Origin: Adineta vaga
Taxonomy: Eukaryota > Rotifera
DNA: 64,000 nt
Direction: 5' to 3'
Assembly: GCA_021613535.1 (NCBI GenBank)
Contig: CP075497.1
Location: 11,594,001-11,658,000 of the forward strand
Shown here: piece after piece, positions 10,501 through 23,501 of the stretch
How positions within the stretch are numbered: position 1 is the stretch's first letter
How the letters are laid out: each line of letters begins with the position of its first letter
Notes under the pieces: model-generated
The model's input: the letters and a program-made list of their open reading frames with translations, nothing else
What the model was told of the DNA's origin: nothing
The model's database searches: none
Made by a program: the position numbers and the translations under genes

Positions 10501-13500
10501 GTTATACTCATTTTACATTGTGAAAGGAGAGGAGAAGCAAAAAAAAGAGAGCAGCTCAATTCCATTTAACGAAATGCACTAGTCCGCAGGGTCACTTTTT
10601 TAAATGTACTTCGATATTTTATATTCAAGTGTTGTTTTTTCGAATTTTTCTCTCTCTCTCTCTGTCTCTCCATTCTCTTTCTTTCTAATTATTCTTTAAC
10701 GATAGTTGAACGTTATATTGCATCATACCTAATAGTTAACTGGGGATAGTGGTGATGTTTATTGTTCATATTTCATCTGGCTGTGGCATGAATGGTGAAA
10801 GGTCGTTCGTAGAAGTTCTGTCGCCTAATCCTAAATGTGCCGATTGACCGGTCGTTACACATAGATATATTTATATATGTATATGTATGTATGTATACGT
10901 AGATAGATATCTTAGAATTGAACGATCAGTTATCGGCGCAACGATTTATGTTCTTCGATAGAAAAGACAAAAGCGAGGATAAGCAACAACAACGAACAAA
11001 ATAAGAAAAATATATAGTGACCAATTATAGAACTATGTCAATTTACCGCTTCTAATGGGCAAGTACTCATCAACATCTATTATAGTTGGAAACATTTATT
11101 GAATTTTATATATATTTTTTTTTCTCGTTCATTTGCTCGTTCGTATATATATATATATATGTGTATGTGTGTCGAGAACGATTAGAGAACTTGAGGTGAT
11201 TCGTATACGAAGCGAGAAGAAAAGAAAATTACTACCGTTTACATCACGTAATTTCAACTTTTATAAACGCGAGACAGTACTGCCCGGAGGGTACTAACAT
11301 CGTTTTTCTTTCTTACTGAAAGCGACTTCTTTAAGCTTCAAAAATGGGTAGTTATATAGAAGATGAATGCATGTAAGTCGTACAGTATGTCTGCCTTCCG
11401 GACTTCGTATGTCCGTTTAAAGGCGGGCAATTAGAAGTAAAGAAAAAGAAATGTCGGAATGAAGATTACGTGATGAAGATGATGAACCGGAAACAGATCA
11501 CGTGTAATTATAGTCGAAAGTTTCTTGTCTTCTTTTTCTTTTCCTCTTTCTTTTTAACAATATATATGTATTGAATGCCAGATGTACAAAAAGTAATGGT
11601 CAGTATTCAAACAAAGCTACTTGAGTTGGACATTGATCTAGCCTCTTATAAATGATGATGATGATGATCATCATCATCATACACATTCTTGGAACAACAT
11701 TTGAATATCGACATGACCACCAACTGTTCCTCATCTAGACGATTGCATGGTGAGTTCAGTCATTTTTTCTTCGTTTTTTAATCAAATCTGACCGCAGAAC
11801 GAAAACAGACAGCTGCTGTTGCTACTAACATAATTGGCAAGAACGTTGTATTTAATAGGTGAACTACAGTGCATGCCATGTTGTTTGATGCTGTGCATTG
11901 TACGTGTTCAATTAGATATTCTCAATAAAAAATTTAACAGCCATTACATCAGAAAACTCACGTTCGGTTTCTTCTTCTTTCAAACGACATATACTATAGA
12001 TATATTGTGTAATCATCGAATAAATAGTAACGGTCAGATACTGTCAAAGAATCGTTCAGGTGAGAGACAAGATTTGTTTATTTTTGTTCATTCAACAATG
12101 AATGACAGTCTGTTTGTACAGTAGTGTTGATAGATATCCGTTCGACGCCAAGCACACTATTGTTGTCTGGCTTGCTATTCACATTACAAAATCACATTTT
12201 CTTTTTCTTCTGCTTCATTTATCAACATCATCGTTATAGAAGAATACAATCAAAAAGAGTTGCATACATTTAAATATTGAACTTTAAAATAATAAGACGT
12301 AACAAGGATTCTTCTATTTAAAGCTGTTCATCTGTAGTTAATCGTTCATTTTGATTTCTTTTATAGAAATGATGGTGATGTATGAAAGAAACAAGCATCG
12401 TTTCTATCTTTTTTTCTTCTTCTTTCTTCATGTTCTTTGGAAGCGTTGAAGCAAACAAACAATTCTATTAACTACTAAGTTTCTTATTCTTCTTCTTCAT
12501 CGAACAGACAAGGACATTAGTTTTTCTTGTTCTATTGAAGATGCTCAGCAGGTGGATGGATGACGAGATAAATGTTCTGTCATCCCACTTTTCTGTTTCT
12601 GTCAATAATGTTCGTTCTTCGTTTGAGTATTGATACAAAAAAACCGAGATAGGAGGGAGAGAGAGAGAATTGAGGAAAAGAAAACGAAGACGAGTGTTGA
12701 TATAATAGACCTCGTTCTAACCAAAGAAAGAGGAAGGAGAAAAATCTTTCTCTCTTACGTTCCCTTTCTTCTCAAGAGAGAGAGAAGGCTCATTATTACT
12801 TGTCCTATAGGCGCCGCCGAGAGACAAGTGCGTATATATATATATATTGTATATATACACATACATACATACCCAAGTCGGAAGATTAGAACACTCTCAG
12901 GTATCACCTGCACGATCTATTGTTGCGCAATCGCTTTTTTTCTATCTCTCTTTTTCTTTTGGTATCCCGATGCTAATTTTCCAGTAGGTTGCGCGTGCTG
13001 AAAATTAGTGTTAGATTAGAAGAGAGCCTTGTGTAAGTCACTCTTTCTTTTTCGGTGCACCTTGAACTAATGTCGACCTTTATTCGCCATATGAGATCGA
13101 TTTCATCTGATTGGAAATTGAAAGAAGATGAGCAAGAAGATTTGTTTACTTTTTTTCATCAATCTAATTAATCAGAACATTCTTTCACTTTCTTCTTCTT
13201 CTTCTTCTTTGATTCTTCCATTATAAGGTGTATTTGCGTGTCTCATTTCGTTCATCATTTCCTTTCTTGATTCATTTTGTTCTTAAGAATTGAGTCAGGC
13301 GAACAAGGAACAAAATATATAAGGTAGTTGAGTAGAAGCCTAAATGTCTCTTCATGAACAGTGTAAGTAGGATGGCCTTGGAAAGCTTGACTAGATGCTT
13401 GTCGGCATCTTCTCTATTGTTTCGTGTCACGCACTCTGATGTGAAGCACGTCGTCGAATGATGATAAGAGTTTTCTTTCGAGAGAAATATGTACATATAT

Positions 13501-15145
13501 GTAGATACGTTTGATCTTTTGACAAATTAATGTCTATAGTACTAGAGTGAAAAGAACGATTATGACACCTTGTTGTTTTAAAGAAAGAATTCAAAATTGA
13601 ATTAAATAAGTGAATATCTTTTCTTTTACTTAAAGTCAATATTGAATTTTTTCTTTATGATAATAAATGAAGAGTATCGACTATTTCAACTAGTAGTTAT
13701 ATTCTATATATATATATTCAATGAACTTGAATGAATAAATACTTCTACTTGTCAATAAGAATATTGTCTCGTATGTAAATAAGATTTATGATTCGTTACA
13801 AAAGAAAAAGAAATATTTCTTTCTTTCATTGCATGTCATGTTTAGTAGTTATATGAATGATAGATTTCATAAATGTATGTGTCATCATTTTTTCCTCTCT
13901 CTCTCTCTAGATTCGTATATTTGTAAAATCAACTGTCATACACATGTGATTCCCCTATTGACTCTCATTTGCTTTAAATAATCATAATAATCGTCACGAA
14001 AACGTCAGTTAACCTTTATTGTCTCTGACACGTTGTCATTCGTTGAACATAGAGAAACAAACAATGAATCTACTGACCATATTCACATTTATAATTGACC
14101 GAACTATATGCACCTTCGAATGTATACACGTCTGTCGTGCTTTTTCTTTTTGCTCTTCTGTTCTTTCTCTTCATAATCAAGTGTGATATCGATGTTCTGT
14201 CTCTTTTTCTCTTGTTTAAAATGGTATTTTGTTTCACATCGACACAAACAAACTTGTCTCGTCAAGAAGAATATAATATACTAAGGTTTCGTAAGCAATT
14301 TTATTCTCTATGTATGCAATTGTCGAGTCCATGGTGGTGTAATGCATGCCGACGTCTAATCGTTTTGTGTCGTCAGATTGATAGATAGATGGTAGATAAA
14401 AATGGAACTGTGATTGCATAAGTAGATAGAGAAAGGAAATGTATGTGTCTGAGATAATTCGATTTGAACGGAGATGAAGAAGAGAATTTCCGTCTTTCTA
14501 TCGAGCATATGAAATCGATCTTTTCTTCCTTGAAACATTCGCTTTTCTTATCAGTAAAAATATGTTTTCGTTGTTTTCTTCTTTATTGATTAGTTATACA
14601 ATCTAATTGTTTAGAATGTCAAGAAAGTTATTCTTTTTTCGACTCATTGTCTGAGAACACGCCGCGAGTATGGTCTGATAGATATGTTTGTTATTTCATT
14701 TTTCTTGGCGATGATGATGATCATCACCACCATCATCATCATCATTATTTGTACATTTTGGCCTGATGACATGATGAGTGCACATCGAGAACAAACAATA
14801 ACTATGAAAAGAAAAAGAATGCTATCAATTTATCTTTGTCTTCGTTTATATGATGTTCTCTTCCAAGCATCATCATTGATTAAATAACAATTTTCTCGTG
14901 TGAACACTTTTACCATTTGATTTATTTATTGTTTTACCAGTCAGTCGTGTGAATCTTCTTACATAAGTACGAAATGAGTAGAAAGAAAAAGAATAAAACC
15001 AAATTTTTCTCTAGTTTCTTTCATTTTCCTTTTTTTTATCTATATCAGACAATCTCTTGAGAGAAAGATTTATTCGATGCAATCGATCGAGCAGAAGATA
15101 TTGATTAGTTGTGTCTATTTATTGTTTTAGATTAAAGCCATAATT
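7507..15145. other. 7.6-kb gene-free region upstream of the DDR-like receptor
   Basis: No exon chain or family motif was found on either strand. Open frames near 8843, 11834, 12630, 13272-13639, 14095 and 14684 are short, biased to Phe/Tyr/Ile/Arg and lack relatives I know. Simple repeats include GA/TC runs (about 8961-8980, 10640-10665, 12655-12670, 13890-13910), AT runs (about 11145-11160, 12835-12850), GATA-like repeats near 10860-10910, TTC repeats near 13190-13212 and a triplet palindrome near 11651-11681. It is the longest empty stretch in a window where genes are otherwise dense, so it may be the regulatory region of the receptor gene that follows. Confidence 0.5.
11651..11681. repeat. 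GAT/ATC triplet palindrome
   Basis: A run of about five GAT triplets is followed at once by its reverse complement, a run of ATC triplets, giving a perfect inverted repeat of roughly 26 bases with no loop. It could form a cruciform or be a chance product of triplet slippage. No gene is near. Confidence 0.6.
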
Positions 15146-18100
15146 ATGCTTCTAATTTTCTTCATATTTCTTATCAATCATTTATCGCATGGTTTAGATC
15201 TTGGTAAAACTAAAAACATCCTGTCATTTCAAATTATATTGACACGTTTTTTTTCTCCTTAGGAACATGTCGTGCTCCACTTGGTATTCAATCTGGTGCA
15301 ATACCAGATGCATCTTTCGAAGCAAGTTCGTCATTGGATATATCCCTTGGTCCGCATACGGCTCGTATTCGATCAGCAATTGAAGGAGGTGGTTGGTGTC
15401 CAAAATCGTTAATTAATAGTCAAAGTGATGAGTATCTTCAAGTAAATTTTTTTAATTTAACGGTTATTACATTAATTGAAACACAAGGAAGACATGGACC
15501 ATTTCAAGTAAGAAAGGAAGATAAATGAAATTTATGTTTTCTAAAATGAATTTTGTTTTTGTAGGAAGATTATATTGATTATTATCGATTAGAATATCGT
15601 CGTGATCCAACTCATCCTTGGATAAAATATCGTGATTTTCGTAAAAAAGAAGTTTTCTATGGTAATTCGAATAATAATATAGCAGAAATTCGTGAAATAG
15701 CTCAACCGATTATTGCTAAACAATTACGTATCTATCCAACACAATCTCAAGAAAAGAAATCGAAACGAATGTGTCTTCGATTAGAATTATATGGATGTTT
15801 AAGTACTGATCATTTACTTTCCTATACAATTCCGCAAGGCGATCGACGCGCATTCGATATGGATTTCAGCGATAAAACTTACGATGGTTATGGTTCTCCG
15901 TTAACTCAAGGATTAGGACAATTAGTCGATGGAGATATCGGTTCCGATGATATCCGTTTGGATACACAAAGTTGGGGTTTACGCGGTTTTGAATGGATCG
16001 GTTGGAAGAAAAGTCTTCAAAATCGAACGACTATTCAAATGAAATTTACATTTGATTCGATTCGAAATTTTAGTGAAATTCATATTCATACGAACAATAT
16101 GTTTAGTAAAGATATCGAACAATTTCGTCGGATTAATCTTACTACTTCATTTAATGAACATTTTCTTGAAAATAAACAAATCTTAATCGAATTATCTGAT
16201 GATAGACAATCTGAACAAGCACGTTGGATTAATATTCCTTTGAAGGAACAATTAGCAAAGATGATTCTAATTGAATTAACATTTGGAAATGCGAATTGGA
16301 TGTTAATTAGTGAAATACAATTCATTTCCAATGAAATTCAAGATTTAAAATTACTTGCTGAATTGAATGGTAAGAAAAACAATATTGAATCAACTTCTTC
16401 AAGACAAAATCACCTTTTGTTATTGTGATAAGAGCAGAAATAGATTGAAAAAATCAAGTGTATTTTATTAAGAAAAACAATATTGACATCACTAGAGGCT
16501 AATCCACTTGAGTTAATCAAGCAGAAGAAGTGTATACGTTGACATTCGAATGCGAAGCATATTCGTTGTTTTTTTTTCTAGCGAAACATTCGTCGAAATT
16601 AAATTCTGTAACTACAATTACAATTCCACTTCAATCGATTATTATTCTTGCTGGGATTCTTTCGATTGTATTCATTATTATTCTCATTTGTTTTTCGGCA
16701 ATGATTCATAGACATCGAAAAAGACGAAAATTAAATCGATATGGAGAAAAACTGATTTTACAAACATGTCATAATGATAATCAACTAAAACTTCAAATTC
16801 CATGTTGTAATAATATTGATAAAGATACACAAAGTTCCAGTAAGTGATTTGATTCATTTAAAATCATATAAATTTCCTTTCTTCTCTTGTCTAGATCGTA
16901 GTCAAAGTTCGTACAGTGCACCAAGTTCTTCGGAACCTTCGACATTCAGTGGTACACCGAAATTAGTCACACAAAATAAATGTTTACCTTCCACGACATT
17001 CCATCATCCACAATGTGTTAAACTTCTTTCAACCAATGGAATCGATAGTGATACGAATTTCTATGCTTCAACTGATATCATTAGTGTTAATAATAGCACG
17101 AATGATATGTCATCAACATTACGTGGAGTTTGTGGAACAAGTCTAATGATTCGAGCATTAACGAATACACCACAAATGATTGTACCTCCAAGAAAAGTTG
17201 AATTAATTTCAAGTGAAATCGTTCCACCTGGAGATCTTTATGGTGAAGGAAGATTTGGACAGGTAGGATTTTCTTTTCTTGAGAAATGTATGGATTTGCT
17301 TCTTTTTTTTTTCTTCTGAAAAAGATTTCCATTGGTAGTATTCAATCGTATAATCATGTAATTATTCGACGTTTAACCAAAGTTTCCACTATGTCTCGAT
17401 CATTATTTGGACAAGAAAGTCAATTGTTATGTTCAATTGATCATCCGAATATAGCTAATATTCTTTATAAAACATTGGATGGTCTTGCAATAATATCAGA
17501 ATATACCGAACTTGGAGATTTATGTTTATTAATGAGACGAATTCTTGAGAATGATATCAATGCACAACTTGAGTAAGTATTTTATTGAAAGAAAAAATGA
17601 TTTCTTATGGGAATTGTTTTAGTTATCCAGCAATGTTATTTGTTACATGTCAAATATCTGGTGCATTGTCTTATCTTGAATCTCGACAATTGATTCATCG
17701 TGATGTATCAACAAGAAATTGTTTAGTATTTAATAATTATATGATTAAATTAACGGATATTGCAATGGCATCACCGATTTATTCACATTGTTACACAACA
17801 GATGCACATTTACCTGTTCGATGGATGTCACCCGAAGTGTTAGTCGTAAGTGTACTATACTTTTGTGTTTCTTTTTCATTTATTTGTAAAATTTAGAATG
17901 GCGGAAATGGTTATTCAATCAAATCCGATGTGTATAGTTTTGGTATAACTTTATATGAAATTCTAACGACATGTCGTTTACTTCCATTTGCACATATATC
18001 TGATCAAGAAATTCTTTCATCTCCACCGATATCAACAGATTTAGATTTGACATTTACAGATAGAAATCAATTCAATCAATTGATTGATCTAATGTTTGCT

Positions 18101-18178
18101 TGTTTGAAACTAAATCATTATGAAAGACCAACATTTCAAGATATTCATGGATTTTTACATCAATTACAGTCAAATTAA
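15146..18178 (+). CDS. Discoidin domain receptor-like tyrosine kinase, probable pseudokinase
   Basis: Eight exons: 15146-15203, 15263-15507, 15565-16369, 16582-16839, 16895-17262, 17325-17572, 17623-17845, 17897-18178 (828 aa, all phases agree). Signal peptide MLLIFFIFLINHLSHG, then a discoidin domain (CRAPLG ... LRLELYGC), a DS-like domain with the DDR motifs 'GLGQLVDGDIGSDDIR', 'GFEWIGWK' and 'NMFSKDI', a transmembrane helix ('SIIILAGILSIVFIIILI') and a Ser/Thr-rich juxtamembrane part. The kinase has the Gly loop GEGRFGQ, HRDVSTRNC, 'LPVRWMSPEVL' and 'KSDVYSFGITLYE'. However, the beta-3 VAVK lysine is Arg (VIIR, residue 593, codon 17367) and DFG is DIA (residues 706-708, 17756-17764). DDRs are collagen receptors on the plasma membrane. 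Binding and scaffolding are likely kept; phosphotransfer is doubtful. The first base of the kinase-internal exon 6 was chosen by phase and acceptor. Confidence 0.9.
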
Positions 18179-20215
18179 GTTTTTCGAAAGAAAAGATCAG
18201 ATATGTGAAAAGCTTTTGCTTTTATTTTTTAGTATTTTCTTTTTCGTGTATATGTCAGTCATTTGCTTTGTTTATTAATGCTCAATAAATAGTCGGAAGA
18301 ATGTCTAATATCGATGTTTGGGAAAACTTGTTTTATCCATTTTCGGAAGAGAATAAGAGGAAACATATGTGTAAAGCGATGACGTAATTCCTATCTCAAT
18401 CAGAGTGAGTTACAGCTTGAGGCTACTTCTAATCATTTAACCGTTTAAACAGCACTATCGTATCAAATAACTGAGATAGAAATAGACGAAGAAAAAGATT
18501 TCAATCATGAGTAACGCTAATGAAATTTCATAGGTCGATAAATATGAAAAGAAACAAGAATAGATATAATTAACATTCATCTGATCGTTTTATTTTAATT
18601 ACTGAGAATTTGATCAAAATATACATTCTTCGATGTTGTTGCTATTTGTAATTTCGAAGATTTCTAATAATAAAATAAACGTTTTCGAAAAGATCACAAA
18701 ATTGTTAATATGGTAGCTGCAAGTTTCCTTCTAAATTATGTATTACTTACTAGATAGATATACATTTTTATCATTCCCACTAATGTCGCATATGATGAAT
18801 ATTATTCAACGCGTTCTTTGCTCATCATTCAAAGCACGAATTAACTATTGTTCTCTTAACAATTATCGTTTGCTAAGTTACCAGTAATTTATGAAAGCGT
18901 TTAGCGGTAGACTTGCGATATTTCTCTACTATTCATTAAAGAACTTCTCAGTTAATTGATTAGTTGATGATACTTTTACATATTCAATCTTCTTTTATTA
19001 TAATATGCATAGTCTATAATCGCATCAGCATGCATATTTGTTACAGCTGAAAATCTATAATAGTCTCCAAAGAAAAACAGATGATGAACTAAAACCATGA
19101 TAAAAGAAGGCGAAAAGTATGATTGTAGAATTATATCGTCTTGACAAACACATGATAAAAAAGTGTAAGTTTTCCTTTTAGTTGGAAAATACCCTGTCGA
19201 AGGTAGTATGGAACAACATACATATATATATATATATAAATATAGGGCAAAATAAAGAGAAACAAGGAATCTTTTCTTGTAAACAATTTTGTATAGTAAG
19301 TATAAAAGTCTCTTCTCTTTATAGTTTGTAATCATGAATGAAATAAGGCACAGATGTGTGACTATCAATCTACGAAGATATACTTTCAGACATTCCCTAT
19401 TCCTCTCAATAAATAATATAATGAATATCAATGAAGATGTTATTTAAAAGATTAGCGAAAAAGTGATCATAATGTTGAGAGTAGAATCTCGTGTGGTCTG
19501 AGCAAATAGCGTTTGAAATTGAAAACAGACAGTATCGATATACAAAGTAGAGTTTATTCTAAAATTGAAGAATGATGCATTCAAAATTCTGATGAGTCAA
19601 AAAAATATAAGCATGATACATCAAGTTTAAGCTGGAAAATTTTATTTTTTCCTACTTTTTCTGTACCTCATTTACTTTGTAGAAGTAACTACATACAAAA
19701 ACTATGACTTACGCTTAGTTTACTGATTACTCATTACTTATCATCAGTGAAGCATTTTCCATGTCACTTCCTCCCATTTCTTGTTTTTGTATTGTTCTTA
19801 CCTGAATCGATTACTCAATTCAATTGGATCATACTTCCTACTTTGATAAAAAAAAATGGTCTATACATTTAGCTCTGCAGGCGATACTTTATAAGAAATA
19901 GCTTTCATAATTGATCAAGTGAATACATATGAGAAGAAATACAGTCTCTAAAATGCAGTATACCATTTTTGACGTGTACCGTTAACTGCATAGCTAATCA
20001 TAGTATTTCGTAGAAATGAAACTACTATTTATTTGTATCTTAAGATTTATTCTAGCACACATAATTGGAAAGTACCGAAAGTCGTTGTACCGATTTCCTT
20101 GAATACATTGACGTAATAACGTCGATAATATAAAATAATAGAATTGAAAATGATCTGCTTTTTTTATAATCACTACATAATAATCATAACATAACGAAGT
20201 ACATTCATACATCTT
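18179..20215. other. Spacer between DDR-like and ART-TPR genes
   Basis: The receptor's poly(A) region (AATAAA near 18284) is at the left. A 151-codon minus-strand frame at 18976-19431 runs through an AT microsatellite (about 19220-19238) and is Phe/Tyr/Leu-rich without a domain, so I do not call it. Nothing else is supported. Confidence 0.5.
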
Positions 20216-22308
20216 ATGGATAATTTCAAAAAACTTTCCAATCGTCAATTACGTCGATCAGTACTGATACGCGAAGGTGTATCTCTTATTGTAATTAATA
20301 ATTCAATACAAACTGAAATAGAGTTTACGGATTACAATAAAATCAATCATTGTTTCATTTTTCATTACAAAACATTTTTACAATGTATCAAACATTTCAA
20401 AAAAGCTTCGTCACAAGAAAATATCATTGTTTTGTTTATCAATTTTGATAATGATAAAATACAAACAATGCTCTTACAACTCAAATCTTATCGACAACTT
20501 CAAGCTGTTTACAATCTACAATTGCAAAACGAGAAGAATAATATCGAAAAAAAGCATTTGTTTGAAAATGAATCGAAATTAATTCAAAGTTTTGATCAAT
20601 GGGATTCATTATCTATCAATTTACAAAATCTTATCAATGAAACGGAGAAACGTATAAATGATACCGGTTTAATTTCTACATGCAATTCACCAGAAAAGGC
20701 ATTACGAGATCTAAAAAATGATTTGGGTCCATTCGTTTGGACACATACATTTCGAGGTTAGTATTGTCTTGTAGAGACAAAATTATTGATATTCGAATTA
20801 TTCTAGTACTTTTTATGGATATGCCTCATAATTCTAAAGAAGCTAAATATCAAATGCTACGAGAATGTCGAAAATGTTATCGTCATCAATCTTTTCAATT
20901 GAAAGAAATTGATCATTTTGAAAAAAACTATCGATCATGTGAAGCGATTAAATGGTACACAAAGCCCGGTTTTCTCTCCTCTGTAGTGAACAAAACTTTA
21001 CGTTCAAAGAATGTATATGCTTTGTATACATTTCGGTATTTTATTTTTGATCTTTGTGAAAGTCTAGCTTTGATGCGATATTGTGATGTGAAACCATTTT
21101 CTGTCTATCGTGGTACAATACTTCATCGTGATGAAGTGGAACAATTAAAGGAAAGTTCAACTGTATCTAGTAATGGGTTTTTCTCTTCATCATATTCACG
21201 TGATATTGCTTTGATTTTTGCCAATTCTGATCAAAATCGATCTCGAACAGATGCTTATCAATTCGTTCTATTTCAAATCAATGTTGATCTCAATTTATCA
21301 CCTGATCTCATTGTTGCAGATGTAAGAAAGGAAAGTCATATATCAGATGAAGAAGAATTTTTATTCGATCTGGGTACTACATTTATTATTACTAAGATTT
21401 TTTATGATGATTTAAATCATATATGGCATATTGAAATGAGAGGATCGAATGAAGTGGCAGAACGAAGTCGTGAATATGATGCTTATATGCATAAACGACT
21501 TTTGGAAACAAATGCTACCATTCTATATGGTCGTATGTTGGCTCATATAAGTGAATATTCATTAGCTGTAAAACATTTTCATCGACTTTTACGAGTATTG
21601 CCTATCAATCATGAAGATCGTTCGAACATACATTATCAATTAGCTCGTATGTATCGTTTTTTAGGTAAACATCAACAAGCTATTCACTATTTTCTATGTG
21701 CCAAATTATTATATCGTCATCAATTGCCTCACAAAAGTTATGAGTATGGAATGGTATTAGCAGGTTTGGGTACTGTTTACATGGAATTAAACGATTCAAA
21801 ACGAGCTTTAATTGTACTTGAACGAGCTAGTATTTATTATAGCTATCATTCGAATGAGTATAATACTGAAACGATTTTTCATTTCAATCGACTTAGTTAT
21901 GCTTACTATCTCGAACAGCAATATGAACGAGCATTAGAGTTAATTAATAAAACAATGAATTATTACAAAACTAAAATGCCTGCTGATCATCCAGGTCATG
22001 CTCAAACTTATCATAATCTAGGTTTAGTACAACGTGCAATGGGTAAGAGGGATGAAGCATTTGTATCTTTTAAAGAAGCGCTTCGCATGCGAGAAGTTCT
22101 ACTTGCATCTACCCATCCATATGTAGCTCGAACATGTTATCAAATAAGCTTACTTTTGGAAGAATGTAAAGATTATCCCTTAGCATTACAATTTGCCACA
22201 AAAGCACTTCGTATTCAGCAAGTTAAGTTACCATCTGATCATTCCGAACTCATCTTATCAAGTGAACTTGTTACAAAACTAACAATTCTTAATAATGAAA
22301 CTGTCTAA
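20216..22308 (+). CDS. Arginine ADP-ribosyltransferase with C-terminal TPR repeats
   Basis: Two exons, 20216-20756 and 20807-22308 (680 aa). Residues about 1-180 form an N-terminal region without a family I know. The ART domain shows the R-S-E triad: Arg in 'SVYRG' (about 282), the Ser motif 'SNGFFSSSYSRD' (about 302-313) and the acidic motif 'ISDEEEFLF' (Glu 362-364), as in arginine-specific mono-ADP-ribosyltransferases that transfer ADP-ribose from NAD+. After about residue 400 come TPRs of the kinesin-light-chain type, e.g. 'AKHFHRLLRVLP', 'YGMVLAGLGTVYMELNDSKRA', 'HAQTYHNLGLVQRAMGKRDEA', 'HPYVARTCYQISLLLEECKD'. ART-TPR fusions are, to my knowledge, a large family in bdelloid rotifers. No signal peptide, so an intracellular target is inferred. 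Convergent with IspF, 166 bases away. Confidence 0.88.
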
Positions 22309-22474
22309 TAGTTTTCATCTAGTTTTACCACAATACCTCAAATGATACTTTCTCAAATCATTTGATTTATAATCAAGAATTCGTATATTTCTCACATGTA
22401 TATACTTCATATATAATAAAATAAATCTTCAATCGTACGATAAATATTGTTCTATTTTATTAAATGACATATAA

Positions 22475-22975
22475 TCATACAAGAACACTAACAATTGCTT
22501 GAGCAGCAATTCCTTCTTCTCTTCCAGTAAAACCCATTTTTTCCGTCGTAGTTGCCTTCACACTGACTCGGTCCATATCCAATGTTAATAATTCACTAAG
22601 TGTTTTACGCATAATATTCCGATGAGGAGATACATGGGGTTTCTCACCGATAATCGTGATATCTATATTAATAATTTCACCACCTTTTTCTTGCACCAAT
22701 TTTAGAGCATATTTAAGAAATATATCAGATTTGGCTCCCATCCATTGTGGATCATTGGGAGTAAAATGCATGCCAATATCACCGGCAGCAATTGAACCAA
22801 GTAAAGCATCAACGAGTGCATGAATTCCGACATCGCCATCTGAGTTAGCTTCGACGTCATATTCTGATGGAATTGCTACTCCACACAACATGATTTTGTT
22901 TGAAGGACCATTTTTTGTAGGAAGAAAACGATGGGCATCAAAACCCATACCAACTCGTGTCTGTTTCGATGTCAT
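22475..22975 (-). CDS. ispF: 2-C-methyl-D-erythritol 2,4-cyclodiphosphate synthase
   Basis: This 166-aa protein catalyses CDP-ME 2-phosphate to MEcPP plus CMP in the MEP isoprenoid pathway. Diagnostic motifs: 'RVGMGFDAHRF' with metal ligands Asp13 and His15, 'SDGDVGIHALVDALLG' with ligand His52, 'GDIGMHFTPNDPQW', 'EKPHVSPH' and the C-terminal 'KATTTEKMGFTGREEG'. Length matches bacterial IspF (about 160 aa). The frame stays open seven codons further to an ATG at 22994-22996, but a splice acceptor (TTTTTAG, ending at 22983) falls between, so I prefer the inner ATG with an upstream non-coding exon; a donor of the form AAAAG-GTATTT lies near 23375. Intact, AT-rich and surrounded by spliced animal genes. 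No targeting peptide is visible, so cytosolic. It lies downstream of ispE on the same strand. Confidence 0.93.
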   Translation of the reverse strand: MTSKQTRVGMGFDAHRFLPTKNGPSNKIMLCGVAIPSEYDVEANSDGDVGIHALVDALLGSIAAGDIGMHFTPNDPQWMGAKSDIFLKYALKLVQEKGGEIINIDITIIGEKPHVSPHRNIMRKTLSELLTLDMDRVSVKATTTEKMGFTGREEGIAAQAIVSVLV

Positions 22976-23501
22976 ACCGTATCTAAAAATATACAATGTC
23001 TTATTAGTATGTCTTCAATTATCGATATTAATCAGAAAAACATTAGATAAATATTAATAGAAATATACTCTTGATGTTTCATGTAGAAGTTGTTCGAAAA
23101 AATAACTATCAATCTCTACACAGTACAATTATGAATTTCATTCTATTTCTCTTATATAATTGTACTTTAGAAACAAAACAGCTCTACGAAACCACTTGAG
23201 ATTGCGATCTATACTCGAATACTTTATGAAGTTTTGCTCGAAATGAGTGTATTAGAAAAAGGACAACGTTATACAGCACACTTTCTTTGCATCATATAAC
23301 AGTTAATCGTCTACTATATCGAGTTACAGTTTCATGTATTATGCAAATGAAACGATCAGAAGCTTAAGTAAATACCTTTTTGTCGATAAGAAAATGAGTA
23401 AGATAGAGACACGATGTAATGGAAAGAAGGTAGTATTAAAATATATTGCAAGTAATATTTCTTAAGACATTAATCTAAAATATAATAAAATATGGACACT
23501 G
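22976..23501. other. Spacer between ispF and ispE
   Basis: No coding frame of note. It may contain a 5' UTR intron of ispF (about 22983-23375 on the minus strand) and the ispE 3' UTR. The spacing of about 0.5 kb and the splice signals argue against a bacterial-type operon. Confidence 0.4.

Noticed and set aside
12630-13001. 123-codon Arg/Lys/Ile-rich frame
   Set aside because: Built on GA and AT simple repeats; no family or splice evidence.
17258-17340. Acceptor GGTAG at 17338 for DDR exon 6
   Set aside because: It would put the kinase in the wrong frame; the acceptor at 17324 fits phase and keeps the kinase domain open.
18976-19431. 151-codon minus-strand frame
   Set aside because: Runs through an AT microsatellite, composition is Phe/Tyr/Leu-rich as in chance frames, and there is no domain or splice support.
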